A DNA stretch of 23,832 nt from CALKMS01 sp036796755. Lineage in GTDB: Bacteria; Actinomycetota; Aquicultoria; SKW223; CALKMS01. Of the stretch, positions 14,089-21,372 are shown piece by piece. The stretch is taken from contig DAIRCJ010000016.1 of assembly GCA_036796755.1 (NCBI GenBank), positions 1 to 23,832 on the forward strand. Direction: 5' to 3'. Numbering within the stretch: the stretch's first letter is position 1; each line of letters opens with the position of its first letter. A program made the position numbers and the translations under genes. The notes beneath the pieces were generated by a model. That model worked only from the letters and a program-made list of their open reading frames with translations. It ran no database searches and was not told the origin of the DNA.

Positions 14089-14718
14089 GTGGTTGCTGGA
14101 AAAGCCATAAAAAGACTGGGCATTATGGGGGGTACTTTCAATCCCATCCACTATGGTCATCTGGTTACGGCTGAAGAATCTTTTTATCAGTTTTCTTTGG
14201 ATTTGGTAATATTTATGCCTTCCGGTCATCCCCCCCATAAAAAGGATGGTGAAATTGCTCAAGCTGAAGACCGCTATTTAATGACAGTTATTGCCACAGC
14301 TTCCAATCCTCATTTTTTTGTTTCCCGTCTGGAAATTGAAAGACCTGGTCCCTCTTATGCTATTGACACTCTAAGGGAACTTCATCAGATTTACGGGGAA
14401 GATATCGAATACTTTTTTATTACCGGCGCTGATGCTATTTTAGAGATTTTGACCTGGAAAGATTCGGAAAAAATTTACGAGATGTGTTCCTTTATTGCTG
14501 CAACTCGCCCTGGCTATTCTCTGGAAAAATTCAAAGAGCTTTCTTTGACTTCCGCCGAAAAGAAGGGAACTCTGCCAAAGGTTTATTTTTTAGAGGTTCC
14601 GGCTCTAGCTATATCTTCTACTGACATCAGGCGAAGGGTTAAAAGTGGTGAACCAATAAGGTATCTTGTTCCCGATGAAGTGGCCAATTTTATTTATAAA
14701 AATGGTCTTTATCGTTGA
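14089..14718 (+). CDS. nadD: Nicotinate-nucleotide adenylyltransferase
   Basis: Cytosolic enzyme (209 residues) that joins nicotinate mononucleotide with ATP to make deamido-NAD, an essential step in NAD synthesis. The nucleotidyltransferase signatures are GGTFNPIHYGHL (14-25), which contains the HxGH-type site, and ISSTDIRRRV (175-184). FITGADAILEILTWKDSEKI and RPGY are also characteristic of NadD. It starts at GTG without an SD sequence, seven bases behind a -10 box. The LytR_C protein gene follows after 10 bases and then rsfS, a conserved neighbourhood in Gram-positive-type bacteria. Confidence 0.95.
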   Translation: MVAGKAIKRLGIMGGTFNPIHYGHLVTAEESFYQFSLDLVIFMPSGHPPHKKDGEIAQAEDRYLMTVIATASNPHFFVSRLEIERPGPSYAIDTLRELHQIYGEDIEYFFITGADAILEILTWKDSEKIYEMCSFIAATRPGYSLEKFKELSLTSAEKKGTLPKVYFLEVPALAISSTDIRRRVKSGEPIRYLVPDEVANFIYKNGLYR

Positions 14719-14728
14719 GGAAGATTAA

Positions 14729-15742
14729 TTGAAGGTACCTTACTCTTCTCGGCGTCGGGTAAGAAAGTATTTTGGTTCAAGAGTAGCTAAGAAGCGAAAA
14801 AAAAGATTTATTCAGTTTGTAACTTTCTTTTTGCTGTTGGTTTCCATTGGTTTGCTTTTTACTTTTATAAGGCTTCCCAAACCGAAAACTCCCATTTCAG
14901 GCAAAGTTTCACCCACCAGGGAGAAGAGCCAGACTTTTCTGGTTATTGGCTCGAGTAAAAGCTCAAAAGAAAAAGAAGAATGCAGCGGGCTGATTATCGC
15001 TTTATATAACCCTGCCAGCCAGGAGGTAAACTCTTTCTATTTGCCTCCCGAGCTGATGCTGGAAACAGGTTCTTTTGGGGTAGACAAAGTAAAGTCAGTT
15101 TTGATGGGTGGAGTACCCCTGGCTATTTTAAGCGTGCGGAATCTTCTGGGAATCAAAATTGACCACTATTTTAAGATACCATCCAGGAAGTTCGAGTCCA
15201 TTATTGCTTCAACCGACTTTACCCCTCTTAAGGAATCAATCCAGAGCGATTTGACCTTGAGGGAAAGAAAGGCTTTTGTGAAGAAACTTTCTTTAATCAA
15301 GGAAGAAAATCGCAAGCTTCTTTCCCTTCCTTCCCAGGAAATTAAAGTAGGAGAGGAAATTTTTTATCAACCCAAAAGAGACGAGATTGAGCGCCTGGTT
15401 GTTCTTTACTGGGGCCGAGAATTTTCAGCTATTTCTCAGGCTCCGAAGGCGATTATTTTAAATGGTTGTGGAGAGCCCGGTCTCGGGGCTAAAGCTGCCG
15501 AAAAGTTAATAAATGCTGGTTTTCGGGTTGTAGATGTTAAAAACGCAAATACTTTTGGCTATAAAGAGACTTTAATTTCTTGCGCTGTAGGCAAGCAGGA
15601 ATTGGCCGAAGAAGTAAGAAAATTATTGGGCACAGGGCTGGTTAAGCTTGAAGAAGGTGGTGGAACCGTGGTTGACCTGACTATTATTTTGGGCTGGGAT
15701 TTTGCTCGAGTAGTTGAAAAAAACAAAAAGGGAGGTTTTTAG
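14729..15742 (+). CDS. Degenerate LCP-like protein with C-terminal LytR_C domain
   Basis: A 337-residue membrane-anchored protein starting at TTG. A strongly basic N-terminus (RRRVRKYFGSRVAKKRKKR) precedes one membrane segment at about 28-47. Residues 68-160 resemble part of an LCP (LytR-CpsA-Psr) domain: FLVIGS, LIIALYNPASQEVNSFYLP, and VPLAILSVRNLLGIKIDHYFKI. However, the usual arginine/aspartate catalytic positions are not visible: LPPEL stands where IPRD is expected, and the segment is short. Residues 240-325 are a LytR_C domain (IILNGCGEPGLGAKAAEKLINAG followed by a FRVVDVKNA turn). LCP enzymes attach glycopolymers to peptidoglycan; this one is probably inactive as a transferase and may have a binding role. 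Its stop codon directly precedes the rsfS start. Confidence 0.75.
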   Translation: MKVPYSSRRRVRKYFGSRVAKKRKKRFIQFVTFFLLLVSIGLLFTFIRLPKPKTPISGKVSPTREKSQTFLVIGSSKSSKEKEECSGLIIALYNPASQEVNSFYLPPELMLETGSFGVDKVKSVLMGGVPLAILSVRNLLGIKIDHYFKIPSRKFESIIASTDFTPLKESIQSDLTLRERKAFVKKLSLIKEENRKLLSLPSQEIKVGEEIFYQPKRDEIERLVVLYWGREFSAISQAPKAIILNGCGEPGLGAKAAEKLINAGFRVVDVKNANTFGYKETLISCAVGKQELAEEVRKLLGTGLVKLEEGGGTVVDLTIILGWDFARVVEKNKKGGF

Positions 15743-16135
15743 CTGAAAAGTAAAGACCTGGCTCTAAAGTTAGCTGAGGAAGTAGAGAAAAAGAAAGCTC
15801 AGGACATTGTGTTAATAGAGGTCAAAGACTACCTCTATTTGACTGATTATTTTTTAATTGCTTCGGTTGCAAGCTCTCGCCAGGTGCGCTCAATTATTGA
15901 GGTTGTTCAGGAAAAAGCAAAGGAATTAAAGTTGCCTTTTTTGAGGATTGAAGGCAACGAAAAGTCAGGCTGGGTTCTGATTGATGTCGGTGATGTGGTG
16001 GTTCATCTTTTTGAAGATAAACTTCGAGAATATTACCAGCTTGAACGTTTATGGAAGGATGCGCCGTTTATAAAATTCCCAGATACTACCAGTAAAGTTA
16101 AGGCTGGTAAATTGAGAGATAGGAAGAAAGTTTAA
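15743..16135 (+). CDS. rsfS: Ribosomal silencing factor RsfS, probable CTG start
   Basis: RsfS binds ribosomal protein L14 and prevents the subunits from joining, slowing translation when nutrients are short. The core is unmistakable: VLIEVKDYLYLTDYFLIAS, SRQVRSIIEVVQEKAKEL, EKSGWVLIDVGDVVVHLF and the REYYQLERLW end. The first ATG/GTG/TTG in this frame (GTG 15809) would remove the first helix. Upstream, the frame stays open and reads KSKDLALKLAEEVEKKKAQDI, a normal RsfS N-terminus, back to a CTG at 15743 that lies seven bases after GGGAGG and immediately after the stop codon of the previous gene. With the CTG start the protein has 130 residues, the usual size. It is the third gene of the nadD operon. 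Confidence 0.92.
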   Translation: MKSKDLALKLAEEVEKKKAQDIVLIEVKDYLYLTDYFLIASVASSRQVRSIIEVVQEKAKELKLPFLRIEGNEKSGWVLIDVGDVVVHLFEDKLREYYQLERLWKDAPFIKFPDTTSKVKAGKLRDRKKV

Positions 16136-16156
16136 ATTTTTCTGAAGGAGGATTTT

Positions 16157-16849
16157 ATGGAGGGGAAGTTAGAGCACTTCGACCTTTTAGAGGTGATTGC
16201 TTCACTGGCTAAGACTGGTCGCCGGGGTTGCATCAGAATTTCCTATCCAGAAGGGGAAGGAGAAATATACTTTTCTCAGAACTGGATAAACAAGATTACT
16301 CTCAATCCCAACCCGGTTCCTTTCGGAAACAGGCTGGTTAGAAAGAAGGTGATAACACGAGAACAGCTTGATGACCTTCTTGATGAGAAATCAATTAACA
16401 GCCTTTCCCAGCCTCTGGGGGTGTTAATGGTGGAAAAAGGTTGGGTGAGAAAAGAAGAGCTAAAAGGATATCTTCGGGAGCACATTGAAGAATGTTTTTT
16501 CTTTCTTTCCAGTAAAAAGAAAGGAGAGTTTGCTTTTCTGGAGAAGATGGCTGAGGAAAACGAGAAGCTTGTTCAAGTTGAGGAGCTGGTAAAGGCAGTC
16601 AGGCAGATGAAGAAGACTCTTGAGGAGATTAAAAAAAGAATAACTTCTCTTGAAGTCTTGGTGAAGAAGAAGGCAGATGCTAATGCGGATGATTTAGTGG
16701 ACGAGGAAGAAAAGCTTTTTCTTTCCTTTCTCGATGGAGAAAAGAAACTTGGAGACCTTCAGCGCCAGGCGGGCTTCACCGAGTATGAAGCTTTTGTTTT
16801 AGCTTACAATCTTCTGGAAAAAGATTTAATAGAAATAGCGAAAGACTAA
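16157..16849 (+). CDS. DUF4388 (PATAN-like) domain protein
   Basis: A 230-residue soluble protein. The N-terminus MEGKLEHFDLLEVIASLAKT, followed by GRRGCIRISY and EGEIYFSQNWINKI, is the DUF4388 domain found in gliding, signalling and regulatory proteins. The middle segment (about 60-130: LVRKKVITREQLDDLLDEK, LGVLMVEKGWVRKEEL) resembles the repeated helical module seen beside DUF4388 in type II secretion-like and regulatory proteins. A short coiled coil lies at about 138-172, and a C-terminal helical part (FLDGEKKLGDLQRQAGFTE) looks like a small winged-helix-type module. The exact role is unknown; signalling or polar organisation is possible. It starts with ATG behind AAGGAGG, 21 bases after rsfS, probably in the same operon. 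Confidence 0.78.
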   Translation: MEGKLEHFDLLEVIASLAKTGRRGCIRISYPEGEGEIYFSQNWINKITLNPNPVPFGNRLVRKKVITREQLDDLLDEKSINSLSQPLGVLMVEKGWVRKEELKGYLREHIEECFFFLSSKKKGEFAFLEKMAEENEKLVQVEELVKAVRQMKKTLEEIKKRITSLEVLVKKKADANADDLVDEEEKLFLSFLDGEKKLGDLQRQAGFTEYEAFVLAYNLLEKDLIEIAKD

Positions 16850-16893
16850 CTTCACTGCGCTGAGTTTCTTGCCTCAGGCACGCATACAGTGCA

Positions 16894-16922
16894 TTGACTA
16901 AAAGGGAGCTTCAACTTATAAT
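16894..16922 (+). promoter_or_regulatory. Promoter of tRNA-Ala
   Basis: TTGACT (16894-16899), 17-bp spacer, TATAAT (16917-16922): close to consensus. The start would be near 16929, about 38 bases before the mature tRNA. Confidence 0.8.
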
Positions 16923-16966
16923 TTTTTTTGCCGAGCAGGGATTAAAAAGTCAGAATTCTCTGGTGT

Positions 16967-17042
16967 GGGGACGTAGCTCAGCTGGGAGAGCGCATCCTTG
17001 GCGTGGATGAGGTCGTGGGTTCGAGTCCCATCGTCTCCACCA
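16967..17042 (+). tRNA. tRNA-Ala (GGC)
   Basis: Acceptor arms GGGGACG and CGTCTCC (one G-T pair), D arm GCTC/GAGC, anticodon stem CATCC/GGATG with the loop TTGGCGT and anticodon GGC, T arm GTGGG-TTCGAGT-CCCAT, discriminator A, and encoded CCA. Confidence 0.97.
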
Positions 17043-17135
17043 TTTTATTTCTCTTTTTTAAACCCCTTTCCTCTAAATTTCTCTCCAGGACCTCTGTCCG
17101 AGATTGGACTGGAATTTTTTAAAGACCTTTTCGGG

Positions 17136-17166
17136 TTGACAAATTGTCATAATGTATTAGTATATT
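17136..17166 (+). promoter_or_regulatory. Promoter of the ytrA-like operon
   Basis: TTGACA (17136-17141) is a perfect -35 box. The best -10 by position is TATATT (17161-17166), six bases before the GTG start but with a long 19-bp spacer; TAGTAT (17158-17163) gives 16 bp. Two inverted repeats overlap this promoter. Confidence 0.55.
17137..17149. promoter_or_regulatory. Short palindrome over the -35 box
   Basis: TGACAA-A-TTGTCA is a perfect 13-bp palindrome that includes the -35 box of the regulator operon. It may be an operator for a second regulator. Confidence 0.35.
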
Positions 17167-17172
17167 AATACA
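17153..17172. promoter_or_regulatory. Probable operator of the GntR/YtrA-type regulator
   Basis: Perfect 7-bp arms TGTATTA (17153-17159) and TAATACA (17166-17172) with a 6-bp spacer cover the -10 region and end directly before the GTG. The geometry, a short dyad with six bases between arms, suits a dimeric GntR-family repressor controlling its own operon. Confidence 0.65.
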
Positions 17173-17568
17173 GTGTTGATTTTAAAGTCACTAAGATTAA
17201 GGATAAACCCGACTTCCGGGGTTCCGTTATACTGGCAGATTAAGGAGGAGATAGGTCGTCTGGTCAGTCTGGGGTTAATAAAGGAAGGAGAAAAGCTTCC
17301 CTCAGTAAGAGAACTGGCAGTTGAATTAAGGGTTAATCCTAACACTGTTGCCCGAGTTTATCAGCTGCTGAAAAAAGAAAAGGTTCTGGTAACCAAACGG
17401 GGGAAGGGAACTTTTGTTGGGAAAGTTAATCGTTTTCAGAAGGAAGAAAAATTGACCCTTCTGATTGAAAAATTTCTTAAAGAGGCTGAAATGGCCGGTT
17501 TTAGTCGGGGGGAGGTGTTGAGAGCAGTGAAAAATATTTTAAAGGATTATGAAAGGGGTGAGGGCTGA
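17173..17568 (+). CDS. GntR family regulator, YtrA subfamily
   Basis: A 131-residue DNA-binding protein. The winged helix-turn-helix is typical of GntR proteins: PLYWQIKEEIGRLVSLGLI, then KEGEKLPSVRELAVELRVNP, then TVARVYQLLKKEKVLVTKRG with the KGTFV wing. The short C-terminal part (about 50 residues) is that of the YtrA subfamily, whose members usually repress a neighbouring ABC transporter operon. That is exactly the context here: its stop codon overlaps the ATPase start by one base. A dyad lies directly in front of the start codon, indicating autoregulation. The start is GTG without an SD sequence; the promoter suggests a leaderless mRNA. The inducing signal is unknown. Confidence 0.92.
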   Translation: MLILKSLRLRINPTSGVPLYWQIKEEIGRLVSLGLIKEGEKLPSVRELAVELRVNPNTVARVYQLLKKEKVLVTKRGKGTFVGKVNRFQKEEKLTLLIEKFLKEAEMAGFSRGEVLRAVKNILKDYERGEG

Positions 17569-18464
17569 TGGAAGCCATTCGCACTTCAAACTTAACTAAA
17601 GACTACGCCTCAGTTAGAGCTCTGGAAGGCCTTAATTTACAGGTGCCGAGAGGTTCTATTTTTGGCTTTCTTGGGCCTAACGGGGCGGGCAAGACTACAA
17701 CAATCCGCCTTCTACTTGGGTTAATTTTCCCTACGGCTGGCCAGGCGGAAGTTTTAGGGGAAGACCCCTTTACTTCCACTTCTTACAAGGAAAGAGTGGG
17801 TTATGTTTCGGAAAACCGCATCTTTTATGAGAGTTTTAAAGTTTGCGAGCTTATTGCCTTTACTAAAGACTGCTACCCTCACTGGAGTAAGGAAAGAGAG
17901 GAAAAGCTGCTTGAGCTTTTTGAAATCCCCTTAAACCAGAAGGTTAAAAACCTTTCCAAGGGGATGAAGTCTCAACTGGCTTTTTTACTGGCATTCTGCC
18001 CTCAACCCGAGCTTTTAATTCTTGATGAGCCAACGGAGGGAATGGATCCCCTGGTGCGAAGGGATTTCCTGGCTACCTTGCTCAGCGCGGAGCATATCGA
18101 AGGGACAACAGTTTTTATCTCCAGCCATTTGTTAAACGAAGTGGAAAGAGTAGCCGAGTATGTTGGTTTGCTTCACCAGGGCAAGCTGGTTCTTTCCAGC
18201 CGTCTTGACCATCTAAAAGAAAGCGAGTTTGAAGTTGAAGTTGTTTTCAACAACCCGCTTTCTCTGGAGGAACTTCAAAAGTATCCAGGAGTCATCTCGG
18301 TCGAGAAAAAAGGAGCTCAGTGTATTATAGAATATCGGGGAGAGAGGGAAAAACTTCAAGCCGCGCTCGCTTCTTTCCAGCCTTCTTATATAAACTTTAA
18401 CCCTTTAAATCTGGAGGAGATTTTCTTTCGCTATGTTGAAAAAGAGAGGGGGGGTTTAAAATGA
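17568..18464 (+). CDS. ABC transporter ATP-binding protein
   Basis: A 298-residue cytosolic ATPase subunit of an ABC-2 type exporter. Walker A is GPNGAGKT (36-43), the signature motif is LSKGMKSQ (129-136, with SKGM in place of the usual SGGQ), Walker B with the catalytic Glu is LLILDEP (149-155, E154) and the switch histidine is H187. The C-terminal 80 residues are a typical accessory region. The atypical signature is common in the YtrB/NatA-like group. The gene overlaps the upstream regulator by one base and the downstream permease by four, so all three are made together. Drug, peptide or envelope-stress export are possible; the substrate is unknown. Confidence 0.93.
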   Translation: MEAIRTSNLTKDYASVRALEGLNLQVPRGSIFGFLGPNGAGKTTTIRLLLGLIFPTAGQAEVLGEDPFTSTSYKERVGYVSENRIFYESFKVCELIAFTKDCYPHWSKEREEKLLELFEIPLNQKVKNLSKGMKSQLAFLLAFCPQPELLILDEPTEGMDPLVRRDFLATLLSAEHIEGTTVFISSHLLNEVERVAEYVGLLHQGKLVLSSRLDHLKESEFEVEVVFNNPLSLEELQKYPGVISVEKKGAQCIIEYRGEREKLQAALASFQPSYINFNPLNLEEIFFRYVEKERGGLK

Positions 18465-19246
18465 GGTTTAACTTGATAAAAAAAGAACTGAGAGAAAGTC
18501 AGCTGGCTATCCTGGTAGCACTAATTTTTCTTATTTTGACTGCTTTTGTAATTCAGTTAACCTATCCAATAATGAAAGAACTGGCAAAACAACCTATGCC
18601 CGAAAGCCCCTTTTTACCAGAGAATCTTTCCCAGGAAATTTCAGCTTTAACCAATTACCGGGTTTATGTCTGGTCCCAATGGTTTCCTAAAAACCTTGTC
18701 CAGGTTTTAATATTGGTGGCTTTAATTCTTGGGTCTTCAGCTTTAGCCGGGGAGAAATCTCGCAAAACCTGGGAATTTTTACTTTCCCGGCCTTTTAGCC
18801 GCCGGGAGGTTTACTTTTACAAGGTTAAGATTCGTCTGGCAGCAATTTTTGTCTTAAGTTTAATTTCTTCACTAATTTATCTTTTGATTCTGGGCTTTTT
18901 CAAACCTTCAGTTTTTTCTCTCTGGCCAGGTTTTTTGCTTTCCAGCCTGACAGTTTTTGGTCTGGCGGCGGTAGTTCTTTCTTTGGCAACCCTCTTTTCC
19001 GCTTTCTCTTCTCGTCCTCTTTATGCCGGTGGCTTTACTTTTTTGCTGATTATCTTGTTTTCAATTATCAGTCCCCTGATAGAGAAAAGGTTACCTGATT
19101 ATCTGCGTTTATTTAGTTCCCTCACCTCCTACCGAACATTTTCCACTTTTGACTTTCCCTGGAGGAGCTTTTTAGTGGCTCTGCTTCTAGCTCTATTTTT
19201 TCAGATTGGGGCTCTTCTTTTCTGGGAGAAGCAAGATTTGCTCTGA
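18461..19246 (+). CDS. ABC-2 type transporter permease
   Basis: A 261-residue membrane subunit partner of the preceding ATPase. About six hydrophobic segments are visible (near 15-35, 77-95, 118-140, 145-175, 188-206 and 235-254), with a sizeable external loop at about 36-75. LAGEKSRKTWEFLLSRPFSRREVYFYK is the conserved cytoplasmic region after the second segment that contacts the ATPase. Its ATG overlaps the ATPase stop codon (ATGA). Only one permease gene is present, so the active unit is probably a homodimer with two ATPase subunits. The substrate is unknown. Confidence 0.9.
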   Translation: MRFNLIKKELRESQLAILVALIFLILTAFVIQLTYPIMKELAKQPMPESPFLPENLSQEISALTNYRVYVWSQWFPKNLVQVLILVALILGSSALAGEKSRKTWEFLLSRPFSRREVYFYKVKIRLAAIFVLSLISSLIYLLILGFFKPSVFSLWPGFLLSSLTVFGLAAVVLSLATLFSAFSSRPLYAGGFTFLLIILFSIISPLIEKRLPDYLRLFSSLTSYRTFSTFDFPWRSFLVALLLALFFQIGALLFWEKQDLL

Positions 19247-19271
19247 TAATGTTGTTAAATTAAAGTAAAAT
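19243..19271 (+). promoter_or_regulatory. Possible promoter of the tgt-yajC-sec operon
   Basis: CTGATA (19243-19248), 17-bp spacer, TAAAAT (19266-19271). The hexamer ends 10 bases before the ATG of tgt, and no SD sequence is present, giving a leader of only a few bases. Confidence 0.45.
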
Positions 19272-19281
19272 ATAAAGCTCT

Positions 19282-20406
19282 ATGAGCAGTTTTAAATTTA
19301 CCATTTTGGCCAGGGACAAACAAACAGGAGCGCGGGCAGGAAAAATTTTTACTCCGCACGGGGAGGTAGGAACGCCTTGTTTTATGCCCGTGGGTACCAA
19401 GGGGGCAATAAAGACTCTTTCCCCCCGTGAGCTTAAGGAAATAGGAGCCCAGATGATTTTAAGCAATACTTATCATCTTTACTTAAGGCCTGGGCCAGAG
19501 CTTATTGAAAAAGCCGGAGGTTTACACGGGTTTATGGGCTGGGATGGTCCTATCCTTACTGACAGTGGCGGTTATCAGGTTTTTTCTCTTAGTCGGTTGC
19601 GGAAATTAAACGAGGAAGGAGTAGAGTTTCAATCTATTATTGATGGCTCCTGGCATTTCTTTACACCGGAGAAGGTGATGGAAATTCAGGAAAAGTTAGG
19701 GGCAGACATTGTGATGGTTCTTGACGAGTGTCCTCCTTATCAGGCCAGTCGGAAGGAAGTCGAAGAGGCAACCTGGCGAAGTATTAAATGGGCAAAGCGC
19801 TCTAAAGAGGCTAAAAAAGAAAATCAGCAGGTTTTGTTCGGGATTGTTCAGGGAGGATTTTATAAGGATTTAAGAAAATTAAGTGTTGAGGAAACTGTTA
19901 AGATTGGCTTTCCCGGGTATGCTTTAGGGGGAATAAGCGTTGGCGAACCTCAAGAAGTAAGCCGGGAGATTGTTTTTTACACTGCTTCTCTGCTGCCGGA
20001 AGATAAACCTCGCTATCTGATGGGAGTTGGGGACCCAGAAGGAATTCTTGAGGGGGTGGGAGCCGGGATTGACTTGTTTGATTCGGCTCTGCCTACTCGG
20101 ATTGCCCGGGGAGGGACGGTTTTTACGCGCTCTGGGAAGCTGAATTTGCGAAATCAGGCTTGCAAAGAGGATTTTTCCCCTCTTGAACCCGCTTGTTCTT
20201 GCTATGCCTGCAAGCATTTTTCCCGAGCCTACCTTCGCCATCTCTATCTTTCTGACGAAATCCTGGCCCATCGGCTTCTCACTCTTCATAACCTTCACTT
20301 CCTTTTTTCTTTGACTGAAAAGGTAAGGGAGAGTATCATTAAAGGGAAGTTTTCAGTTTTTAAGAGAGATTTTTTAAATAAATATCAGGAAAGTAAGCTT
20401 AATTAA
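19282..20406 (+). CDS. tgt: tRNA-guanine transglycosylase
   Basis: Exchanges guanine at position 34 of tRNAs with GUN anticodons for preQ1 during queuosine formation (374 residues, the usual length). All key residues are visible: D94 in LTDSGGYQVFSL (general acid/base), D267 in DLFDSALPTR (nucleophile), the GISVGEP and MGVGDPEG loops, and the zinc site C305, C307, C310 and H336. These positions match the E. coli enzyme with a constant shift of three. No queuosine biosynthesis gene is near, so preQ1 supply must come from elsewhere. The ATG has no SD sequence and lies close behind a -10 box. yajC follows 29 bases later; tgt-yajC-secD-secF is a classical bacterial order. Confidence 0.97.
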   Translation: MSSFKFTILARDKQTGARAGKIFTPHGEVGTPCFMPVGTKGAIKTLSPRELKEIGAQMILSNTYHLYLRPGPELIEKAGGLHGFMGWDGPILTDSGGYQVFSLSRLRKLNEEGVEFQSIIDGSWHFFTPEKVMEIQEKLGADIVMVLDECPPYQASRKEVEEATWRSIKWAKRSKEAKKENQQVLFGIVQGGFYKDLRKLSVEETVKIGFPGYALGGISVGEPQEVSREIVFYTASLLPEDKPRYLMGVGDPEGILEGVGAGIDLFDSALPTRIARGGTVFTRSGKLNLRNQACKEDFSPLEPACSCYACKHFSRAYLRHLYLSDEILAHRLLTLHNLHFLFSLTEKVRESIIKGKFSVFKRDFLNKYQESKLN

Positions 20407-20435
20407 GAATGAGTGTTTTTATTCTGGGAGGTTAA

Positions 20436-20708
20436 GTGGGAGATTTTGTTTCTTTGATTTTACCAATTTTCATTGTTACTCTGGCTTATTTTCTGTTTCT
20501 TTATCCTCAACGTCGGAGGATTAAGGAGCATCAGGAGCTTATCTCGAGTCTCGAGGTTGGTGATACAGTTTTGACGGCGGGGGGAGTAATAGGCCGAATT
20601 TTAAGCCTCTCAGCCCGCACTTTGGTTTTAGAGTCGGCCGGGGTCAAGCTTAAGGTACTTAAAGAGGCGGTAATTCAAAAAATTGACGAGAGCAATGACC
20701 TCATTTAA
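20436..20708 (+). CDS. yajC: Preprotein translocase subunit YajC
   Basis: A 90-residue accessory subunit of the Sec translocon with one N-terminal membrane segment (about 4-24, ending FLYPQRRRIKEH) and a small soluble domain with the YajC signature SLEVGDTVLTAGGVIGRIL. It acts with SecD and SecF. The start is GTG behind GGGAGG. Its last codons overlap the start of the HD-domain gene. Confidence 0.94.
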   Translation: MGDFVSLILPIFIVTLAYFLFLYPQRRRIKEHQELISSLEVGDTVLTAGGVIGRILSLSARTLVLESAGVKLKVLKEAVIQKIDESNDLI

Positions 20709-21372
20709 CAGCTTTCCCTTTTTTCAAAAAGTCAAAGAGGACGAAGAAGTTAAAGTTCTTATTGAGCAAGCGGATCAGTTTCTAAAAACCATTGGGTACA
20801 CTGACCACGGCTTTAACCATGCTGAAATAGTGGCAAAAAGAGCCGCTAAAGTTTTGGACAAACTTGGGTATTCTCGGGATTATCAGGAGCTGGCTGTAAT
20901 AGCTGGTTATCTTCACGATGTTGGTAATGTAGTTGGAAGGAGCAGCCACGCTCCTTCCGGGGCAATTCTGGCCTATCAGATTTTAAGAAGGCTGGGAATG
21001 AAGATTGAAGAGGCTTCTCTGGTGATGCAGGCCATTGCTAACCACGATGACGACCGGGGGGATATTTCTCATCCTTTAACTGCCGCTCTGACTCTGGCTG
21101 ATAAGTCTCATGTCCACCGCGGTCGGGTCAGAAACCCGGATAACTTAGCTTTTGACATTCACGATCGGGTGAATTTTGCTGCTCGTAACTCTTCCTTAGA
21201 GGTTGACAGGGAAAACAAAAAGATTACTTTAAAGATTGAAATCGATACCAGGATAAGTAGCGTAATGGAGTATTTCGAAATTTTTCTTTCCCGAATGACC
21301 CTCTGCCGGGAGGCAGCTCAGGTTCTGGGATGTAAATTCAGTCTGGTTATCAACCAGACTGAATTGCTATAA
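20695..21372 (+). CDS. HD-domain protein, putative metal-dependent phosphohydrolase
   Basis: A 225-residue soluble protein placed between yajC and secD. The HD superfamily metal ligands are visible: H42 in GFNHAEIV, the HD doublet H74-D75 in GYLHDVGNVVG, and NHDDDRGD further on. DHGFNHAE, GYLHDVG and ALTLADKSHVHRGR together match a family of HD proteins seen in Gram-positive genomes. The substrate (nucleotide or phosphoester) is unknown. ATG at 20695 is preferred; TTG at 20683 is also possible. Both overlap yajC, so translation is coupled. The last codons form half of a perfect inverted repeat just before the stop codon. Confidence 0.85.
   Translation: MTSFNSFPFFQKVKEDEEVKVLIEQADQFLKTIGYTDHGFNHAEIVAKRAAKVLDKLGYSRDYQELAVIAGYLHDVGNVVGRSSHAPSGAILAYQILRRLGMKIEEASLVMQAIANHDDDRGDISHPLTAALTLADKSHVHRGRVRNPDNLAFDIHDRVNFAARNSSLEVDRENKKITLKIEIDTRISSVMEYFEIFLSRMTLCREAAQVLGCKFSLVINQTELL
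21335..21365 (+). repeat. Perfect inverted repeat (14-bp arms) at the end of the HD gene
   Basis: AATTCAGTCTGGTT (21335-21348) and AACCAGACTGAATT (21352-21365) are exact complements around ATC. It lies within coding sequence, five bases before the stop codon and about 36 bases before secD. In RNA it would be a very stable hairpin; in DNA it could be an operator overlapping the -35 region of a possible secD promoter. Confidence 0.85.

Noticed and set aside
15809..15811. GTG as the rsfS start
   Set aside because: It has no SD sequence at a suitable distance and would delete the first helix; CTG 15743 with GGGAGG fits better.
16860..16877. CTGAG/CTCAG hairpin after the DUF4388 gene as terminator
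   Set aside because: No T run follows; the region directly leads into the tRNA-Ala promoter.
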